A stretch of DNA of 64,000 nt from an uncultured Bacteroidales bacterium. Lineage in GTDB: Bacteria > Bacteroidota > Bacteroidia > Bacteroidales > Paludibacteraceae. The stretch is taken from contig CADCDS010000002.1 of the NCBI GenBank assembly GCA_902800215.1, forward strand, positions 124,001-188,000, in the 5' to 3' direction. Positions 1 to 8,180 of the stretch are shown piece after piece. The position numbers were made by a program, and so were the translations under genes. Under the pieces are notes generated by a model, which was not told the DNA's origin, searched no databases, and saw only the letters and a list, made by a program, of their open reading frames with translations. Every line of letters begins with the position of its first letter. Position 1 is the stretch's first letter.

Positions 1-1704
1 ATCAGCATTGATAACGATATTCTCCGGTTTGGAGGTAACGATACCACCTTCACCAATAACGAGCGTAGAACCGGCCTGAACATCTACAACAGAAGTTCCT
101 GATACGTCAAGACCATTGTTTACAACAAGTGTTTGGTCAACTTTTGCGCTACCTTCTGTCTTTCCTACCTTAACAGTAGTAGCTACAGAAGCATCACTAT
201 TCTCCACGAGTACATAACCCGCCTTTGTGGTTTCTTGGTTAAGACTCATCTCACCACCTGTCTTTAGATCGAAGGAAGTTACAGGGTTCTGACCATTACC
301 CGCTGACTCAACATTAGCATTCAGGTCATAAAGTACGCCTGGAGTCTCTTCAGCGGCTCTCTTAACTACACGGTAAACGGTAGTTCCGCCTTGGCTAAGT
401 GTCTTTACTTCATAAATATCGGTATCAATTATTAAGCCCTTTGTGTACTTCGGTACGCGTGCATCAGTATGAATAGGGTAAGAAGCACCCGAACTTAAAG
501 TGGATGGATCTACATAACTTGCGTCGGAGGTATTAATATGCGTATTAAATTTATATTCTTTGGGGTTTACTGCATATGTTCCTCCTGTTATAGTAATATC
601 AATATCTTTATCTCCATAATTCCATGAACCATTTGCGTCATACGATCCTATTTTATCAAAATTTTGATCTTTCATACTTACACCATTCTCTGCAATCCAG
701 CTATTTTTGCTATTAACATATTTATACTTGCCATACCATTGATTGCATACTATATTACCGTTGATATGAGAATTGTCGCCGGAAATAGAAACAGTAATTG
801 CTTGATGCGCACGTTCTTCAATTGGGAAATAAAATCCATTCAGTAAAAATACATCTTGAACTGCGTTTCCTAAAGCTTGAGCATCCATACCACAATTTAC
901 CAATTCAAGTGATATACCATCATCTTCAAAAACAATATTACCAAAGTCATTGCTTCCACCATTTCCTTTATTAGTTGCATTGAAATATGTATTTTCAGCA
1001 TATACTTCAGTACCACGTGCACCGGCATTGCCACTTCCATAATGTGGAGCGGGGTTCATGTCATGCAGAAGACCTTGAGGACCCTTGAAATATAATGTGC
1101 AATATCCCTCTATTGTGGAATTATAAATTTTAAGATCTAAAGGACGTAAAATATAGGTGGCATAACCATATCCAGCTCCTCCACTAATTGTTGAGTTCCT
1201 AATTGTGACCTTCATCAATTCAGTATTGGCACCTTGAGCACAGAATCCCTGTGCATTTCCGCCAGGAGTGTTATTTATATGCACATTTTCTAATGTCAAC
1301 TCTTTTGCTCCATCAAGAGCCATAATACCATAATACCTACCATCTGAGGTCGGTTTGTCTAAATCAAGGTTCTTAATTATAACTACCAGATTAGTTTTAT
1401 TCCGTTCGGCATCAATTGCAATTGATGTAGGCTGATTTTTTATTTCTACATTATCAATACGCGAATTGCAATTCCCAGTACCGGTAATCTTATAACCTTG
1501 ACCATCAAGAGTTAAGGAACGAGCGATATTCAATACATCTGTTCCATCATAACTAATGTCTTGTCCTAACTTAACGACATCATATGTACCGGATGCCGAT
1601 AATTGAGTTTTAAGGGTTGCGAAATCGTTTACAACAATCTCACTTCCCCACGCCATAACGCTGCATACCAGCGTCAATAGCGGAATTAAGAAGAATTTCT
1701 TCAT
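1..1704 (-). CDS. Right-handed beta-helix surface protein, N-terminal part (runs off the left edge)
   Basis: The reading frame is open from an ATG at 1704 to the window edge (568 codons, no stop). It starts with a signal peptide (MKKFFLIPLLTLVCSVMAWG) and continues with rungs rich in N, G and hydrophobic residues, such as RSLTLDGQGYKITGTGN and repeated LTLENVHINN-like strands, typical of parallel beta-helix (pectin-lyase-like) adhesins of Bacteroidales. No catalytic pocket was recognised, so a surface or adhesin role is inferred. Its signal peptide and 5' untranslated region are nearly identical in DNA to those of the 923-residue protein at 58902-61673, although the mature parts differ. The C-terminal sorting signal, if any, lies outside the window. 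Confidence 0.8.
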   Translation of the reverse strand, partial: MKKFFLIPLLTLVCSVMAWGSEIVVNDFATLKTQLSASGTYDVVKLGQDISYDGTDVLNIARSLTLDGQGYKITGTGNCNSRIDNVEIKNQPTSIAIDAERNKTNLVVIIKNLDLDKPTSDGRYYGIMALDGAKELTLENVHINNTPGGNAQGFCAQGANTELMKVTIRNSTISGGAGYGYATYILRPLDLKIYNSTIEGYCTLYFKGPQGLLHDMNPAPHYGSGNAGARGTEVYAENTYFNATNKGNGGSNDFGNIVFEDDGISLELVNCGMDAQALGNAVQDVFLLNGFYFPIEERAHQAITVSISGDNSHINGNIVCNQWYGKYKYVNSKNSWIAENGVSMKDQNFDKIGSYDANGSWNYGDKDIDITITGGTYAVNPKEYKFNTHINTSDASYVDPSTLSSGASYPIHTDARVPKYTKGLIIDTDIYEVKTLSQGGTTVYRVVKRAAEETPGVLYDLNANVESAGNGQNPVTSFDLKTGGEMSLNQETTKAGYVLVENSDASVATTVKVGKTEGSAKVDQTLVVNNGLDVSGTSVVDVQAGSTLVIGEGGIVTSKPENIVINAD

Positions 1705-1755
1705 AAATTTAATTGTTTTTTGTTAATACTATGAGCCCTTCGGCTCGGTTAATTA
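1646..1755 (-). repeat. Duplicated 5' block (copy 1): leader hairpin plus signal-peptide codons
   Basis: About 110 bases closely match 61615-61728. The block covers the first codons of the beta-helix gene and its leader, including a GAGCC-CTTC-GGCTC hairpin at 1733-1746 followed by CGGTTAATTATAA. The other copy has GAGCC-TTCC-GGCTC, so the stem is kept while the loop changes. A third partial copy of the motif (GGCTCGGTTAATT) lies at 62531-62543. Confidence 0.8.
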
Positions 1756-2511
1756 TAATTGGTTGTTTTTGATTTCTATATTTCCTTTTTCATCTAATTG
1801 GGCGTACGTCCACTGTTTGAAACAGTCTCCAAGTAGAATCACACGGCTATTATCTGTAATCGGAATATCCATCGCTATATGCGTATGACCGAAGATATAA
1901 TAATCGCGGTGATTGCCATGTTTCTCTTCATCCTTCGCATAATCCATCAAGTAGTCTTTGTCTTCCTCATTCGTCTGTTTCTGCGCCCATATAGACCCGA
2001 TTTTATTGCCCCATGCAGGCGGAAGCATTCGGAATTGTAACTGTAAAAAACTATTTTCCAATCTTTCTTTTCTTCGAATCGCCTTTCTAATGCTATCTTG
2101 CTTCTTTTTCGGATATGTTCGGTACCAATTGTATCGATATAAACCTGTCCCATAAGCAAGGAATATCGTTCTTCCGTATCTCGTGATTGAGCAGGGATAG
2201 GTATGTAACTCTACGCCGGTTAATTTTTCCAACCCGTCCGAAGCCCATCTGTCATGGTCGCCCACAAAATAATGAATCTTGATCCCTTGTTTTCTTAGTT
2301 TCCTCAACGCTTTGAAGAAAGGGGTGAACCGGCGTTTGCTTGGGTCATGGATATAATACTCCACCCAAAAGTCAAACATGTCTCCGAGCATATATATCGC
2401 TGTCGCATCTTTACTCATCTGTTCTAAAAGAGCGATGAGTTTGTTTTGGTGTTCCTTGTCATCCGAGATAGTAGGGCTGCCAAGATGTGCGTCACTTATA
2501 AAATATATCAT
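1753..2511 (-). CDS. LpxH-like metallophosphoesterase with altered metal ligands
   Basis: 252 residues, similar along its length to the UDP-2,3-diacylglucosamine diphosphatase (LpxH) family that makes lipid X in lipid A synthesis at the inner membrane. Visible motifs: SDAHLG (D7, H9), GDMFDFW (D44) and GHTH (H209, H211). Two ligand positions differ from the family: GNHD reads GDHD (N to D at 85), and the HGDGLG motif reads YGTGLY (His to Tyr at 120, Asp to Thr at 122). Asp85 might still hold a metal; Tyr120 is less likely to. It may therefore be a diverged paralogue with weak or different activity, and another LpxH would be expected in the genome. No promoter lies just upstream. The nearest one on this strand is at 2886-2917, with RNA copy 1 and its terminator in between. 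Confidence 0.75.
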   Translation of the reverse strand: MIYFISDAHLGSPTISDDKEHQNKLIALLEQMSKDATAIYMLGDMFDFWVEYYIHDPSKRRFTPFFKALRKLRKQGIKIHYFVGDHDRWASDGLEKLTGVELHTYPCSITRYGRTIFLAYGTGLYRYNWYRTYPKKKQDSIRKAIRRKERLENSFLQLQFRMLPPAWGNKIGSIWAQKQTNEEDKDYLMDYAKDEEKHGNHRDYYIFGHTHIAMDIPITDNSRVILLGDCFKQWTYAQLDEKGNIEIKNNQL

Positions 2512-2552
2512 TTTTATCCTCCAGTTCCGTTTTTAAAGGACATATACACAAC

Positions 2553-2585
2553 AAAAAAAGCGGGACTGCAATCTTGCTGTTCCGC
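2553..2585 (-). terminator. Intrinsic terminator of RNA copy 1
   Basis: Read on the minus strand: GCGGAAC, then an inner GCAA-GA-TTGC hairpin, then GTCCCGC, followed by seven T. The same hairpin ends copy 2. Confidence 0.75.
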
Positions 2586-2880
2586 ATTCTGAGGCTCTGG
2601 TATTGCCTTTTTATCCAAACAGCAACACCGAAGCCCACGCCGATATATATTATTATAATAAGGTACGCGCACGTACACGCGTGCAATAATATACATCCAT
2701 AGGCATCTTAGTGTCGCAATGTCTTGGATAAAAGTATGAAATTTACCAGATTTCAGAATGCCAAAACAAAGCGCGTTAAGACGCTATTTATCATGTCCTG
2801 TATCCCACCCGCACTAATAGGACACCTCCCCGACGTGAGCAACAAAAAAAATGTAATCACACACGTAGTACGAGTAAAAT
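2553..2880 (-). ncRNA. Structured non-coding RNA, copy 1
   Basis: On the minus strand a promoter (2886-2917) is followed by about 330 bases without a credible gene, ending in a GC hairpin with a T run (2585 to 2553). The 3' 245 bases (2553-2797) align with 62869-63107. Conserved parts, 5' to 3' on the RNA: an AGCG/CGCT hairpin; a GGCAT...ATGCC stem enclosing GAAAT-CTGGTAA-ATTTC; an AU-rich arm (ATATTATT/AATAATAT here, a different but still paired sequence in copy 2); a long arm closing with GGCT/AGCC and ending in GTTGC/GCAAT; then the terminator. Paired positions differ between copies while pairing is kept, which supports an RNA. I recognise no Rfam family. The strand is set by the promoter and the T run. 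Confidence 0.7.
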
Positions 2881-2885
2881 ACGCC

Positions 2886-2917
2886 GCAAAATTACACAAA
2901 AAAAATGACATACGCAA
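2886..2917 (-). promoter_or_regulatory. Promoter of RNA copy 1
   Basis: Minus-strand -7 box TAATTTTGC (2894-2886) and -33 box TTGCGTATGTCA (2917-2906), the Bacteroidetes primary-sigma pattern. The -33 box sits inside an imperfect inverted repeat (TGACATA...TATGTCA). Confidence 0.75.
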
Positions 2918-2939
2918 ATAATATGTCAATTTTTTGCAA

Positions 2940-3340
2940 AAAAAATTCATTTTTTTCTCAAATCACCCTTATGATGCCTTCCTATTCTGCTTTTTCGTCA
3001 TTTCGTCATAACCTCATAACGTCATAACGAATTTTTGCATGACCAACTTGGCAAAGTTGGCAAAGTTCCGCTTTCAGTTGGTCAACTTTGCCATGTTAAT
3101 TTTTGCATGAGAATTTTGAGAAAAGTGAGAATTTTCTCAATTTTCTCACTTTTCTCAGTGCAAATTTTACAGCGTCAGTTACGTCCGGATATTATCCGGA
3201 CATCTCTATCATTTTGCATTTCTGTTGCATAAATGCAACAAGGTTTAGTCAAGTTCAAAGAACGTTCCAAACGTTAGTTATTCCTTAGATATTCCTTAGC
3301 TATTCGTTGGTTATTACCCTACCCGTTACCGACCCTCATA
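2940..3340. repeat. Chain of nested short inverted and tandem repeats, no gene
   Basis: This stretch has no credible gene. In order it shows CGTCATAA-type words (2998-3030), TTGGCAAAG twice with an inverted copy (3046-3093), a gagaatttt/ttctca block (3105-3158), the perfect palindrome GTCCGGATA-T-TATCCGGAC (about 3182-3200), TTGCATTT...AAATGCAA (about 3213-3240), and TATTCCTTAG tandem words (about 3278-3305). The TGAGAATTTTGAGAA and TTCTCACTTTTCTCA words return at 62570-62625, again on the far side of a structured-RNA copy. Function unknown. Confidence 0.6.
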
Positions 3341-3351
3341 GTAAGCAACTC

Positions 3352-4962
3352 CTACCAACTCTTACGGAACAAACCACCAATCAGACAAATTAATAAGTAG
3401 AAGGGATAGAGGATTTCGAGCAGTAATGCTACATACCATTTGGTTTGCGGTTCACGAGCCTTAATGAGGTTGTACTCTATCGGAAACTTAACAAGAATAA
3501 TCAGTGGACAAAGGATTTGGAAGATATTGGCTACAGCCACAATTCGTCCACAACGAATAATATCCCGATCTGTATATTTCGGTGCCTTTCCTGCCCAACG
3601 CATTCGTTGACGGAAGAAGGCACGCCAGGAAGTTAACGGACGAACAATCGCCGTATAATCCGATTTATCGATAGCAGTAACTTTATATCCGTGCCGCTTG
3701 GCAGCCTCCAGTAAAAACATATCGTCGCCACTCGGTATCTCGAAGTGCAAATCCTTTTCACAATCCAACCACACCTCTCTCTTCACGATCAAATTTGCTC
3801 CGGAACACATGACTGCTTTGCCTTGTTGGGCGGTACGCATGGTGAGTTCTTGGATAGCTGCATATTCGGCTATCTGTAACCGCTCTAACAATGTCGGTTT
3901 ATCCGATAAGCTCTCCATCCGAAGCGGCAGGATAATTAAGTTGCCTTCTAAGACCACAGTCTTTTCGCAAGCTGGCGGTAAAACGACATCGTCATCGTGC
4001 AACCACACATACTCACTTGTAGCCGCATGGATCAGTTTGGACAAGGCATGTTTTTTGCCTAAATGATCATCATTGACGCCTTTTATCGGCGTTAAATGTT
4101 GTGGCGCAAAGTTGGGATAACTCTTGGTGATGCAGGCCTGCTCTTCGATGGAGACGGGATAATCGGCACACATGAGGGCCATGGCCATTCGGTGGTCATT
4201 ACGCACTTCATGGAGCCGCACTGCTTCGAGACGGTCGGATTCTTTGAAACGCAACCGTTCGGTGCCGGTTGCCTGCAGGGTGATACCTAAACGTTCACAG
4301 GTTAATGCTACCGATGGATATAGGTCGGGGGTATTACTAAAGTCTAGGATGCATAGGTGTTGCATAGGTAATGCACCCGTTTTTATCTCAATGCCGGTAG
4401 GAGTGAAAGTGGTTTGAACACCGAAGTGTTTGGCATAGATATCAGCGACTATTCGGTCACCTTGAAGGCTGTCAGGAGTGAGACCTTCAAGGAAGAGTGA
4501 ACCGCCGTGAATGGCGATGTATTCATACCAAAAAGCCGCTGCCGACCAATCGGCTTCAAGCGGTACGTTCGGATAGGCGGCTATCACGCGGCGCGTCATC
4601 TCCACATAAGGCGAATCGTCCTCTACCTCCACACCATGCATGAGCAAAGCCGAATGCGTCTGCGAGGTAGGTTTCCCGTCGCGTTCCATAAGACGCGGAT
4701 CACCGGTAAGGGTGATCGGTTCGCCCGGATAGCATTGGGCAATGTGCACTTGCAGGAAGCGCAGGGCCGTGCCGCAGTTTTTGAGATGGAGAGTAAGGGG
4801 TACTCCTTTTTTATAATCGCGCAGGCGCGCGAGCGCGTCATGGAGCACCAGGATATCGTCGGGCATATCCGAAGAGACCCGCATAAGCGGATCTCCATGG
4901 ATAGCCTGCAGCAACAGAATTCTGTTGGCAATGCTTTTTGATATCGGCAGTTTAATTGACAC
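3352..4962 (-). CDS. aroA: Short EPSP synthase fused to the C-terminal half of a family 2 glycosyltransferase
   Basis: Residues 1 to about 295 are 5-enolpyruvylshikimate-3-phosphate synthase (shikimate pathway): KLPISKSIANR near the start, GTALRFL, GDPRLMERDGKP, LDFSNTPDL, KESDRLEA, NDHRMAMAL and KSYPNF. About 40 residues usually found between KESDRL and DHRMAMA are missing. After KSYPNF the frame runs straight into a glycosyltransferase: GKKHALSKLI, the acidic LHDDDV, SGDDMFLLEA, RQRMRWAG and two or three membrane segments. The N-terminal nucleotide-binding strands of a GT2 enzyme are absent. I chose the GTG at 4962, which overlaps the stop of the upstream peptidase by 11 bases; ATG codons further upstream lie inside that gene. 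Either a real fusion by deletion or an assembly error. The GT half is probably inactive alone. Confidence 0.75.
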   Translation of the reverse strand: MSIKLPISKSIANRILLLQAIHGDPLMRVSSDMPDDILVLHDALARLRDYKKGVPLTLHLKNCGTALRFLQVHIAQCYPGEPITLTGDPRLMERDGKPTSQTHSALLMHGVEVEDDSPYVEMTRRVIAAYPNVPLEADWSAAAFWYEYIAIHGGSLFLEGLTPDSLQGDRIVADIYAKHFGVQTTFTPTGIEIKTGALPMQHLCILDFSNTPDLYPSVALTCERLGITLQATGTERLRFKESDRLEAVRLHEVRNDHRMAMALMCADYPVSIEEQACITKSYPNFAPQHLTPIKGVNDDHLGKKHALSKLIHAATSEYVWLHDDDVVLPPACEKTVVLEGNLIILPLRMESLSDKPTLLERLQIAEYAAIQELTMRTAQQGKAVMCSGANLIVKREVWLDCEKDLHFEIPSGDDMFLLEAAKRHGYKVTAIDKSDYTAIVRPLTSWRAFFRQRMRWAGKAPKYTDRDIIRCGRIVAVANIFQILCPLIILVKFPIEYNLIKAREPQTKWYVALLLEILYPFYLLICLIGGLFRKSW

Positions 4963-6949
4963 TCGGTAACGGACTATAGTCTTTACTGTAACGCAAGTGC
5001 TGCTCGATATATCCTTCGGTGAAGTCAAGTGTGACATTGGTGATCTCACCGTCGGTATTGCGCTCTACCTGATAGACAGGGTTGACGAAACCTTTATACG
5101 GTGCGAGGTGGAGTTTCTCATAGCGAGCCAAAATCTCTTTATGCAGATCTTGGTTCACCTTCACCGCATAAGTCTCTACCATCTCCTTGGCGGCGGGGTA
5201 GTCTCCTTCGGAGGTGATCCGTTGGATCTCTGCTAAGAGTTCACCGTAGAGTCGGCGTACACCTTCATAGTCATTGATCTGCAGATAGTGCTTTCCGTCG
5301 CGTTCGATGATCTCCATCTCTCCGTTGGCGTGTGCATAACACCAGTTAGCAATCAGTTGACGATTGCGCATGTGCGCTTCTTCGATATCCTTACCCGGTT
5401 CGATACGTACGAGTTGGGTCATCAGACCATTCATCATCTGCTGGTAATAACCGGCTTTGTATGCCTCCATATTCGGCAGTAAGCCTAACTCAACGAGTTT
5501 AGGATCAGCGAGGTAATAGAGACCAAAGAGGTCAGCGCGTGCCTCTTCGATGGTGGAAGCATGCTCCTTGAGGGCGTCTTTGCTCACACCCGGCATCAGT
5601 TTACCGCTACCGTGTCCAACGCATTCGTGCAAGTCAGTATGCAGGTCACCGCACATCGCTCCGTATTTCTCGTAGATATCACGGATCTCATCATCGATCA
5701 TGAACTCCTCGTTGAAACCGTTTCCTTTGGCAGCCTCGTTGTAAGCGTGCATGAGGTTATCGATCGTCACAGACTTGGAACCGTACTCTTTGCGGATCCA
5801 GTTCGCGTTCGGTAAGTTGATACCGATCGGCGTAGCGGGATAACAGTCACCGGCTAAGATAGCGGCGGTGATGACCTTCGCGGTTACACCCTTGACTTCC
5901 TCTTTCTTGTATTTGGGATCGGTCGTCGAGTGGTCCTCAAACCATTGTGCATTGTCGGAGATCAACTGCGTACGCTTGGTAGCTGCGAGATCTTTGAAGT
6001 TCACCATACTCTCCCAGGTACCGGTGATGCCCAGCGGATCGGAATAGGTCTCCGTGAAACCGTTGACGAAATCGACACGGCTGTCCAAATCCTTCACCCA
6101 CGCGATACAATACTCGTTGAACAGTTGGAGGTCACCCGTCTCGTTGAACGCGATCATCTTCCCGATTACCTCACGTTGCTGGTCATTCTCAGCATACTTC
6201 TGCGCCTCTTTGAGCCAGTAAACAACCTGCTCAAGGGCTTCGCCATACAAGCCACCTACTTTGTAAGTGCGTTCTTCGATCTTGCCATTACGTTTGACGA
6301 GTTGGGAGTTCAAACCAATCCAGAGGGGTTCGGAAGAGTTGTCTTTATGAGCAGCATACCATGCTTCTGCTTCTTTTTGGGTAACTCCTTCGCCGTAGTA
6401 GTTTCCGGCAGAGTTAGCTACCAGATCGATGCCGTCTTGAGCGGTCATTCGCTTCGGCATAACAGCAGGATCGAACATAACGGGTAGGATCGCAGCGTCG
6501 TATTCAATGCCGGCTGCCTCACAAGCAGCTACGAACCATGCTTGGTCAAACTCAGGCAGGAACTTATCCTCCGAATAGTGATGGTGGATACCGTTGGAGA
6601 ACCAGACACGCTTGAGGTAACGCTCGAAAGCAGCGAATTCCTCTGTATCTTTCTCATAGGGATAGTTGAGGTAAAGAGCCTCAAGTGCCCGACGGATACG
6701 GAGGTTATACCGGCCGTTCTGGTCGAACAAGATGTCACGTCCCCACAGGGCTGCTTCGGATAGGCAGTAGAGCAGCGATTTCTGTTGCAGCGTCAGGCTT
6801 TCAAACTCCGGCACATCGTAACGGAGAATCTCCAAGTCATAGAATTTATCCACGTTGTATTGGAATGCTTGCTTCTCGCAAGTCTTTTTTTGCTGACAGC
6901 CGCAGAGAATCCCCACGGCTGCCAAGATGATTGCTAATTGTTTTCTCAT
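4952..6949 (-). CDS. Dipeptidyl-peptidase III, lipoprotein (family M49)
   Basis: 665 residues. Zinc exopeptidase releasing dipeptides from peptide N-termini. It shows the M49 signature HECVGH (441-446) and the second motif EEARAD (468-473, third zinc ligand). The N-terminus is a lipoprotein signal with Cys18 in LCGC, so it is probably anchored in the periplasm or on the outer membrane. Length is normal for the Bacteroidetes members. The start ATG shares one base with the stop of the uridine phosphorylase gene upstream (TAATG), which suggests coupled translation within the minus-strand operon that begins at 10464. Confidence 0.9.
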   Translation of the reverse strand: MRKQLAIILAAVGILCGCQQKKTCEKQAFQYNVDKFYDLEILRYDVPEFESLTLQQKSLLYCLSEAALWGRDILFDQNGRYNLRIRRALEALYLNYPYEKDTEEFAAFERYLKRVWFSNGIHHHYSEDKFLPEFDQAWFVAACEAAGIEYDAAILPVMFDPAVMPKRMTAQDGIDLVANSAGNYYGEGVTQKEAEAWYAAHKDNSSEPLWIGLNSQLVKRNGKIEERTYKVGGLYGEALEQVVYWLKEAQKYAENDQQREVIGKMIAFNETGDLQLFNEYCIAWVKDLDSRVDFVNGFTETYSDPLGITGTWESMVNFKDLAATKRTQLISDNAQWFEDHSTTDPKYKKEEVKGVTAKVITAAILAGDCYPATPIGINLPNANWIRKEYGSKSVTIDNLMHAYNEAAKGNGFNEEFMIDDEIRDIYEKYGAMCGDLHTDLHECVGHGSGKLMPGVSKDALKEHASTIEEARADLFGLYYLADPKLVELGLLPNMEAYKAGYYQQMMNGLMTQLVRIEPGKDIEEAHMRNRQLIANWCYAHANGEMEIIERDGKHYLQINDYEGVRRLYGELLAEIQRITSEGDYPAAKEMVETYAVKVNQDLHKEILARYEKLHLAPYKGFVNPVYQVERNTDGEITNVTLDFTEGYIEQHLRYSKDYSPLPSVN

Positions 6950-7824
6950 TAGATACGCTCGAGTACAGTGCGTACCAATTCTTTGATACGCGGTTTATAA
7001 TCAGTGTTTGCCGCTTCGATCTTACGTTGTGCGATCACGCAGCAAACGGTCATAGCGCGGTGACCCATGTGCAGTGCCAAACCGGCGATGCAGGATCCTT
7101 CCATCTCATAGTTCGTGATACGCTGACCTTCGTAACGGAAAGCAGTGATCTTCTCATTGATATCGGGTACAGCCAGACCGACACGCAGTACACGGCCTTG
7201 AGGACCATAGAATCCGTTGGCAGCGATCGTGCAACCACGCATCATATCGTCCTTCGCGATGCGATCTACCAACTCCGGGTTAGCAGCTACTACGTACGGT
7301 ACAGCGGCTTTCTTCGGATAACCGATGAAATCCACGAGCGCCTTCTCAAAACCTACGTCAGCGATCTTGTCACGGTCCTCATAGAAAGCCAATACGCCGT
7401 CAAAACCGATCGATTTCTGGCTTACCAGGAACGTACCCAGAGGGATGTCCTCTTGCATACCGCCACAGGTCCCGATACGAACGATGTCGAGGCAGCGTTT
7501 TTCAGCCTTTTCGGTACGGGTAGCGAAGTCGATGTTAGCGAGTGCGTCAATTTCGTTCATGACGATATCGCAGTTATCGGTACCGATACCGGTAGAGATA
7601 CAGGAGATCCGTTTTCCTTGGAACTTACCGGTGATGGTATGGAATTCACGGGACTGTACGTCACACTCAATGGATCCTTCATCGAAGAAAGATGCTACCA
7701 TATTCACACGGTCCTGGTCTCCGACAAGAATGATCTTATCCGCCAGGAACTCCGGTTTGAGATGCAAATGGAACGCAGAACCATCCGCATTGATGATCAA
7801 CTGCGATGCTGGGAATGTTTTCAT
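6949..7824 (-). CDS. udp: Uridine phosphorylase-family nucleoside phosphorylase
   Basis: 291 residues from the ATG at 7824 (MKTFPASQL); the frame could start six codons earlier. It belongs to the PNP/UDP phosphorylase superfamily: the phosphate-binding GDQDRV near the N-terminus, IGTCGGMQEDIPLGT in the middle, and YEMEGSCIAGLA with the ribose-contacting MEG near the C-terminus. It phosphorolyses uridine-type nucleosides for salvage in the cytoplasm. It lies in the minus-strand operon between DUF3467 and DPP III. Substrate (uridine or another nucleoside) cannot be fixed by reading. Confidence 0.85.
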   Translation of the reverse strand: MKTFPASQLIINADGSAFHLHLKPEFLADKIILVGDQDRVNMVASFFDEGSIECDVQSREFHTITGKFQGKRISCISTGIGTDNCDIVMNEIDALANIDFATRTEKAEKRCLDIVRIGTCGGMQEDIPLGTFLVSQKSIGFDGVLAFYEDRDKIADVGFEKALVDFIGYPKKAAVPYVVAANPELVDRIAKDDMMRGCTIAANGFYGPQGRVLRVGLAVPDINEKITAFRYEGQRITNYEMEGSCIAGLALHMGHRAMTVCCVIAQRKIEAANTDYKPRIKELVRTVLERI

Positions 7825-7830
7825 AATATA

Positions 7831-7866
7831 ATGATTTAACAATTTAACAACTTAACGGTTTAACAC
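7831..7866. repeat. Word repeat (ATTTAACA) between genes
   Basis: Four imperfect tandem copies of an eight-base word (ATTTAACA, ATTTAACA, CTTAACGG, TTTAACAC) fill the gap between the DUF3467 stop and the udp start. This is one of many such fillers in the window. Confidence 0.7.
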
Positions 7867-7868
7867 AA

Positions 7869-8174
7869 TTACGCTTCCCCACCGGTGAACGTCAACGGAA
7901 GAGTAGATCCTTTTGCAGGACCGCCGACCGGTACGATGGTACCGAATTTCTGCTCATACTGACCGATATTGTTCTGCAGTGCAGCCAGGAATTTCTTTGC
8001 CTGGTCCGGCGTAACGACTACACGGGTCACTACATTCGCTTGCGGCACACCCGGCATGAGTTGTGCAAAGTCGAAAACGAACTCCGTAGGAGTATGTGCG
8101 ATAAGCGCTAAGTTAGCGAACACGCCCTGTTGCTTATCAGGAGCGATGTTGATTTTCAATTGATTTTCTGCCAT
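7869..8174 (-). CDS. DUF3467 family protein
   Basis: 101 residues, matching the DUF3467 family of small soluble Bacteroidetes proteins: INIAPDKQQGVFANLALIAH near the start, FVFDFAQLMPGVPQANVVTR and TPDQAKKFLAALQNNI in the middle. No catalytic residues or signal peptide. Function unknown. In this family the gene often sits near core genes; here it lies seven bases downstream of a glycosyltransferase gene in the same operon. Confidence 0.85.
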   Translation of the reverse strand: MAENQLKINIAPDKQQGVFANLALIAHTPTEFVFDFAQLMPGVPQANVVTRVVVTPDQAKKFLAALQNNIGQYEQKFGTIVPVGGPAKGSTLPLTFTGGEA

Positions 8175-8180
8175 AATATT

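Noticed and set aside
2553..2797. Possible retron, group II intron or transposon end
   Set aside because: No reverse transcriptase, maturase or transposase in the window, no terminal inverted repeats or target duplications; a promoter and a terminator frame it instead.
2492..3232. Several 60-65-codon frames in the left non-coding region
   Set aside because: They lie across the structured RNA, its promoter and the repeat chain, are rich in low-complexity residues, and the frames are not kept between the two RNA copies.
6931..7839. 302-codon frame opposite uridine phosphorylase
   Set aside because: Shadow of a strongly conserved enzyme on the other strand; no recognisable motif or promoter.
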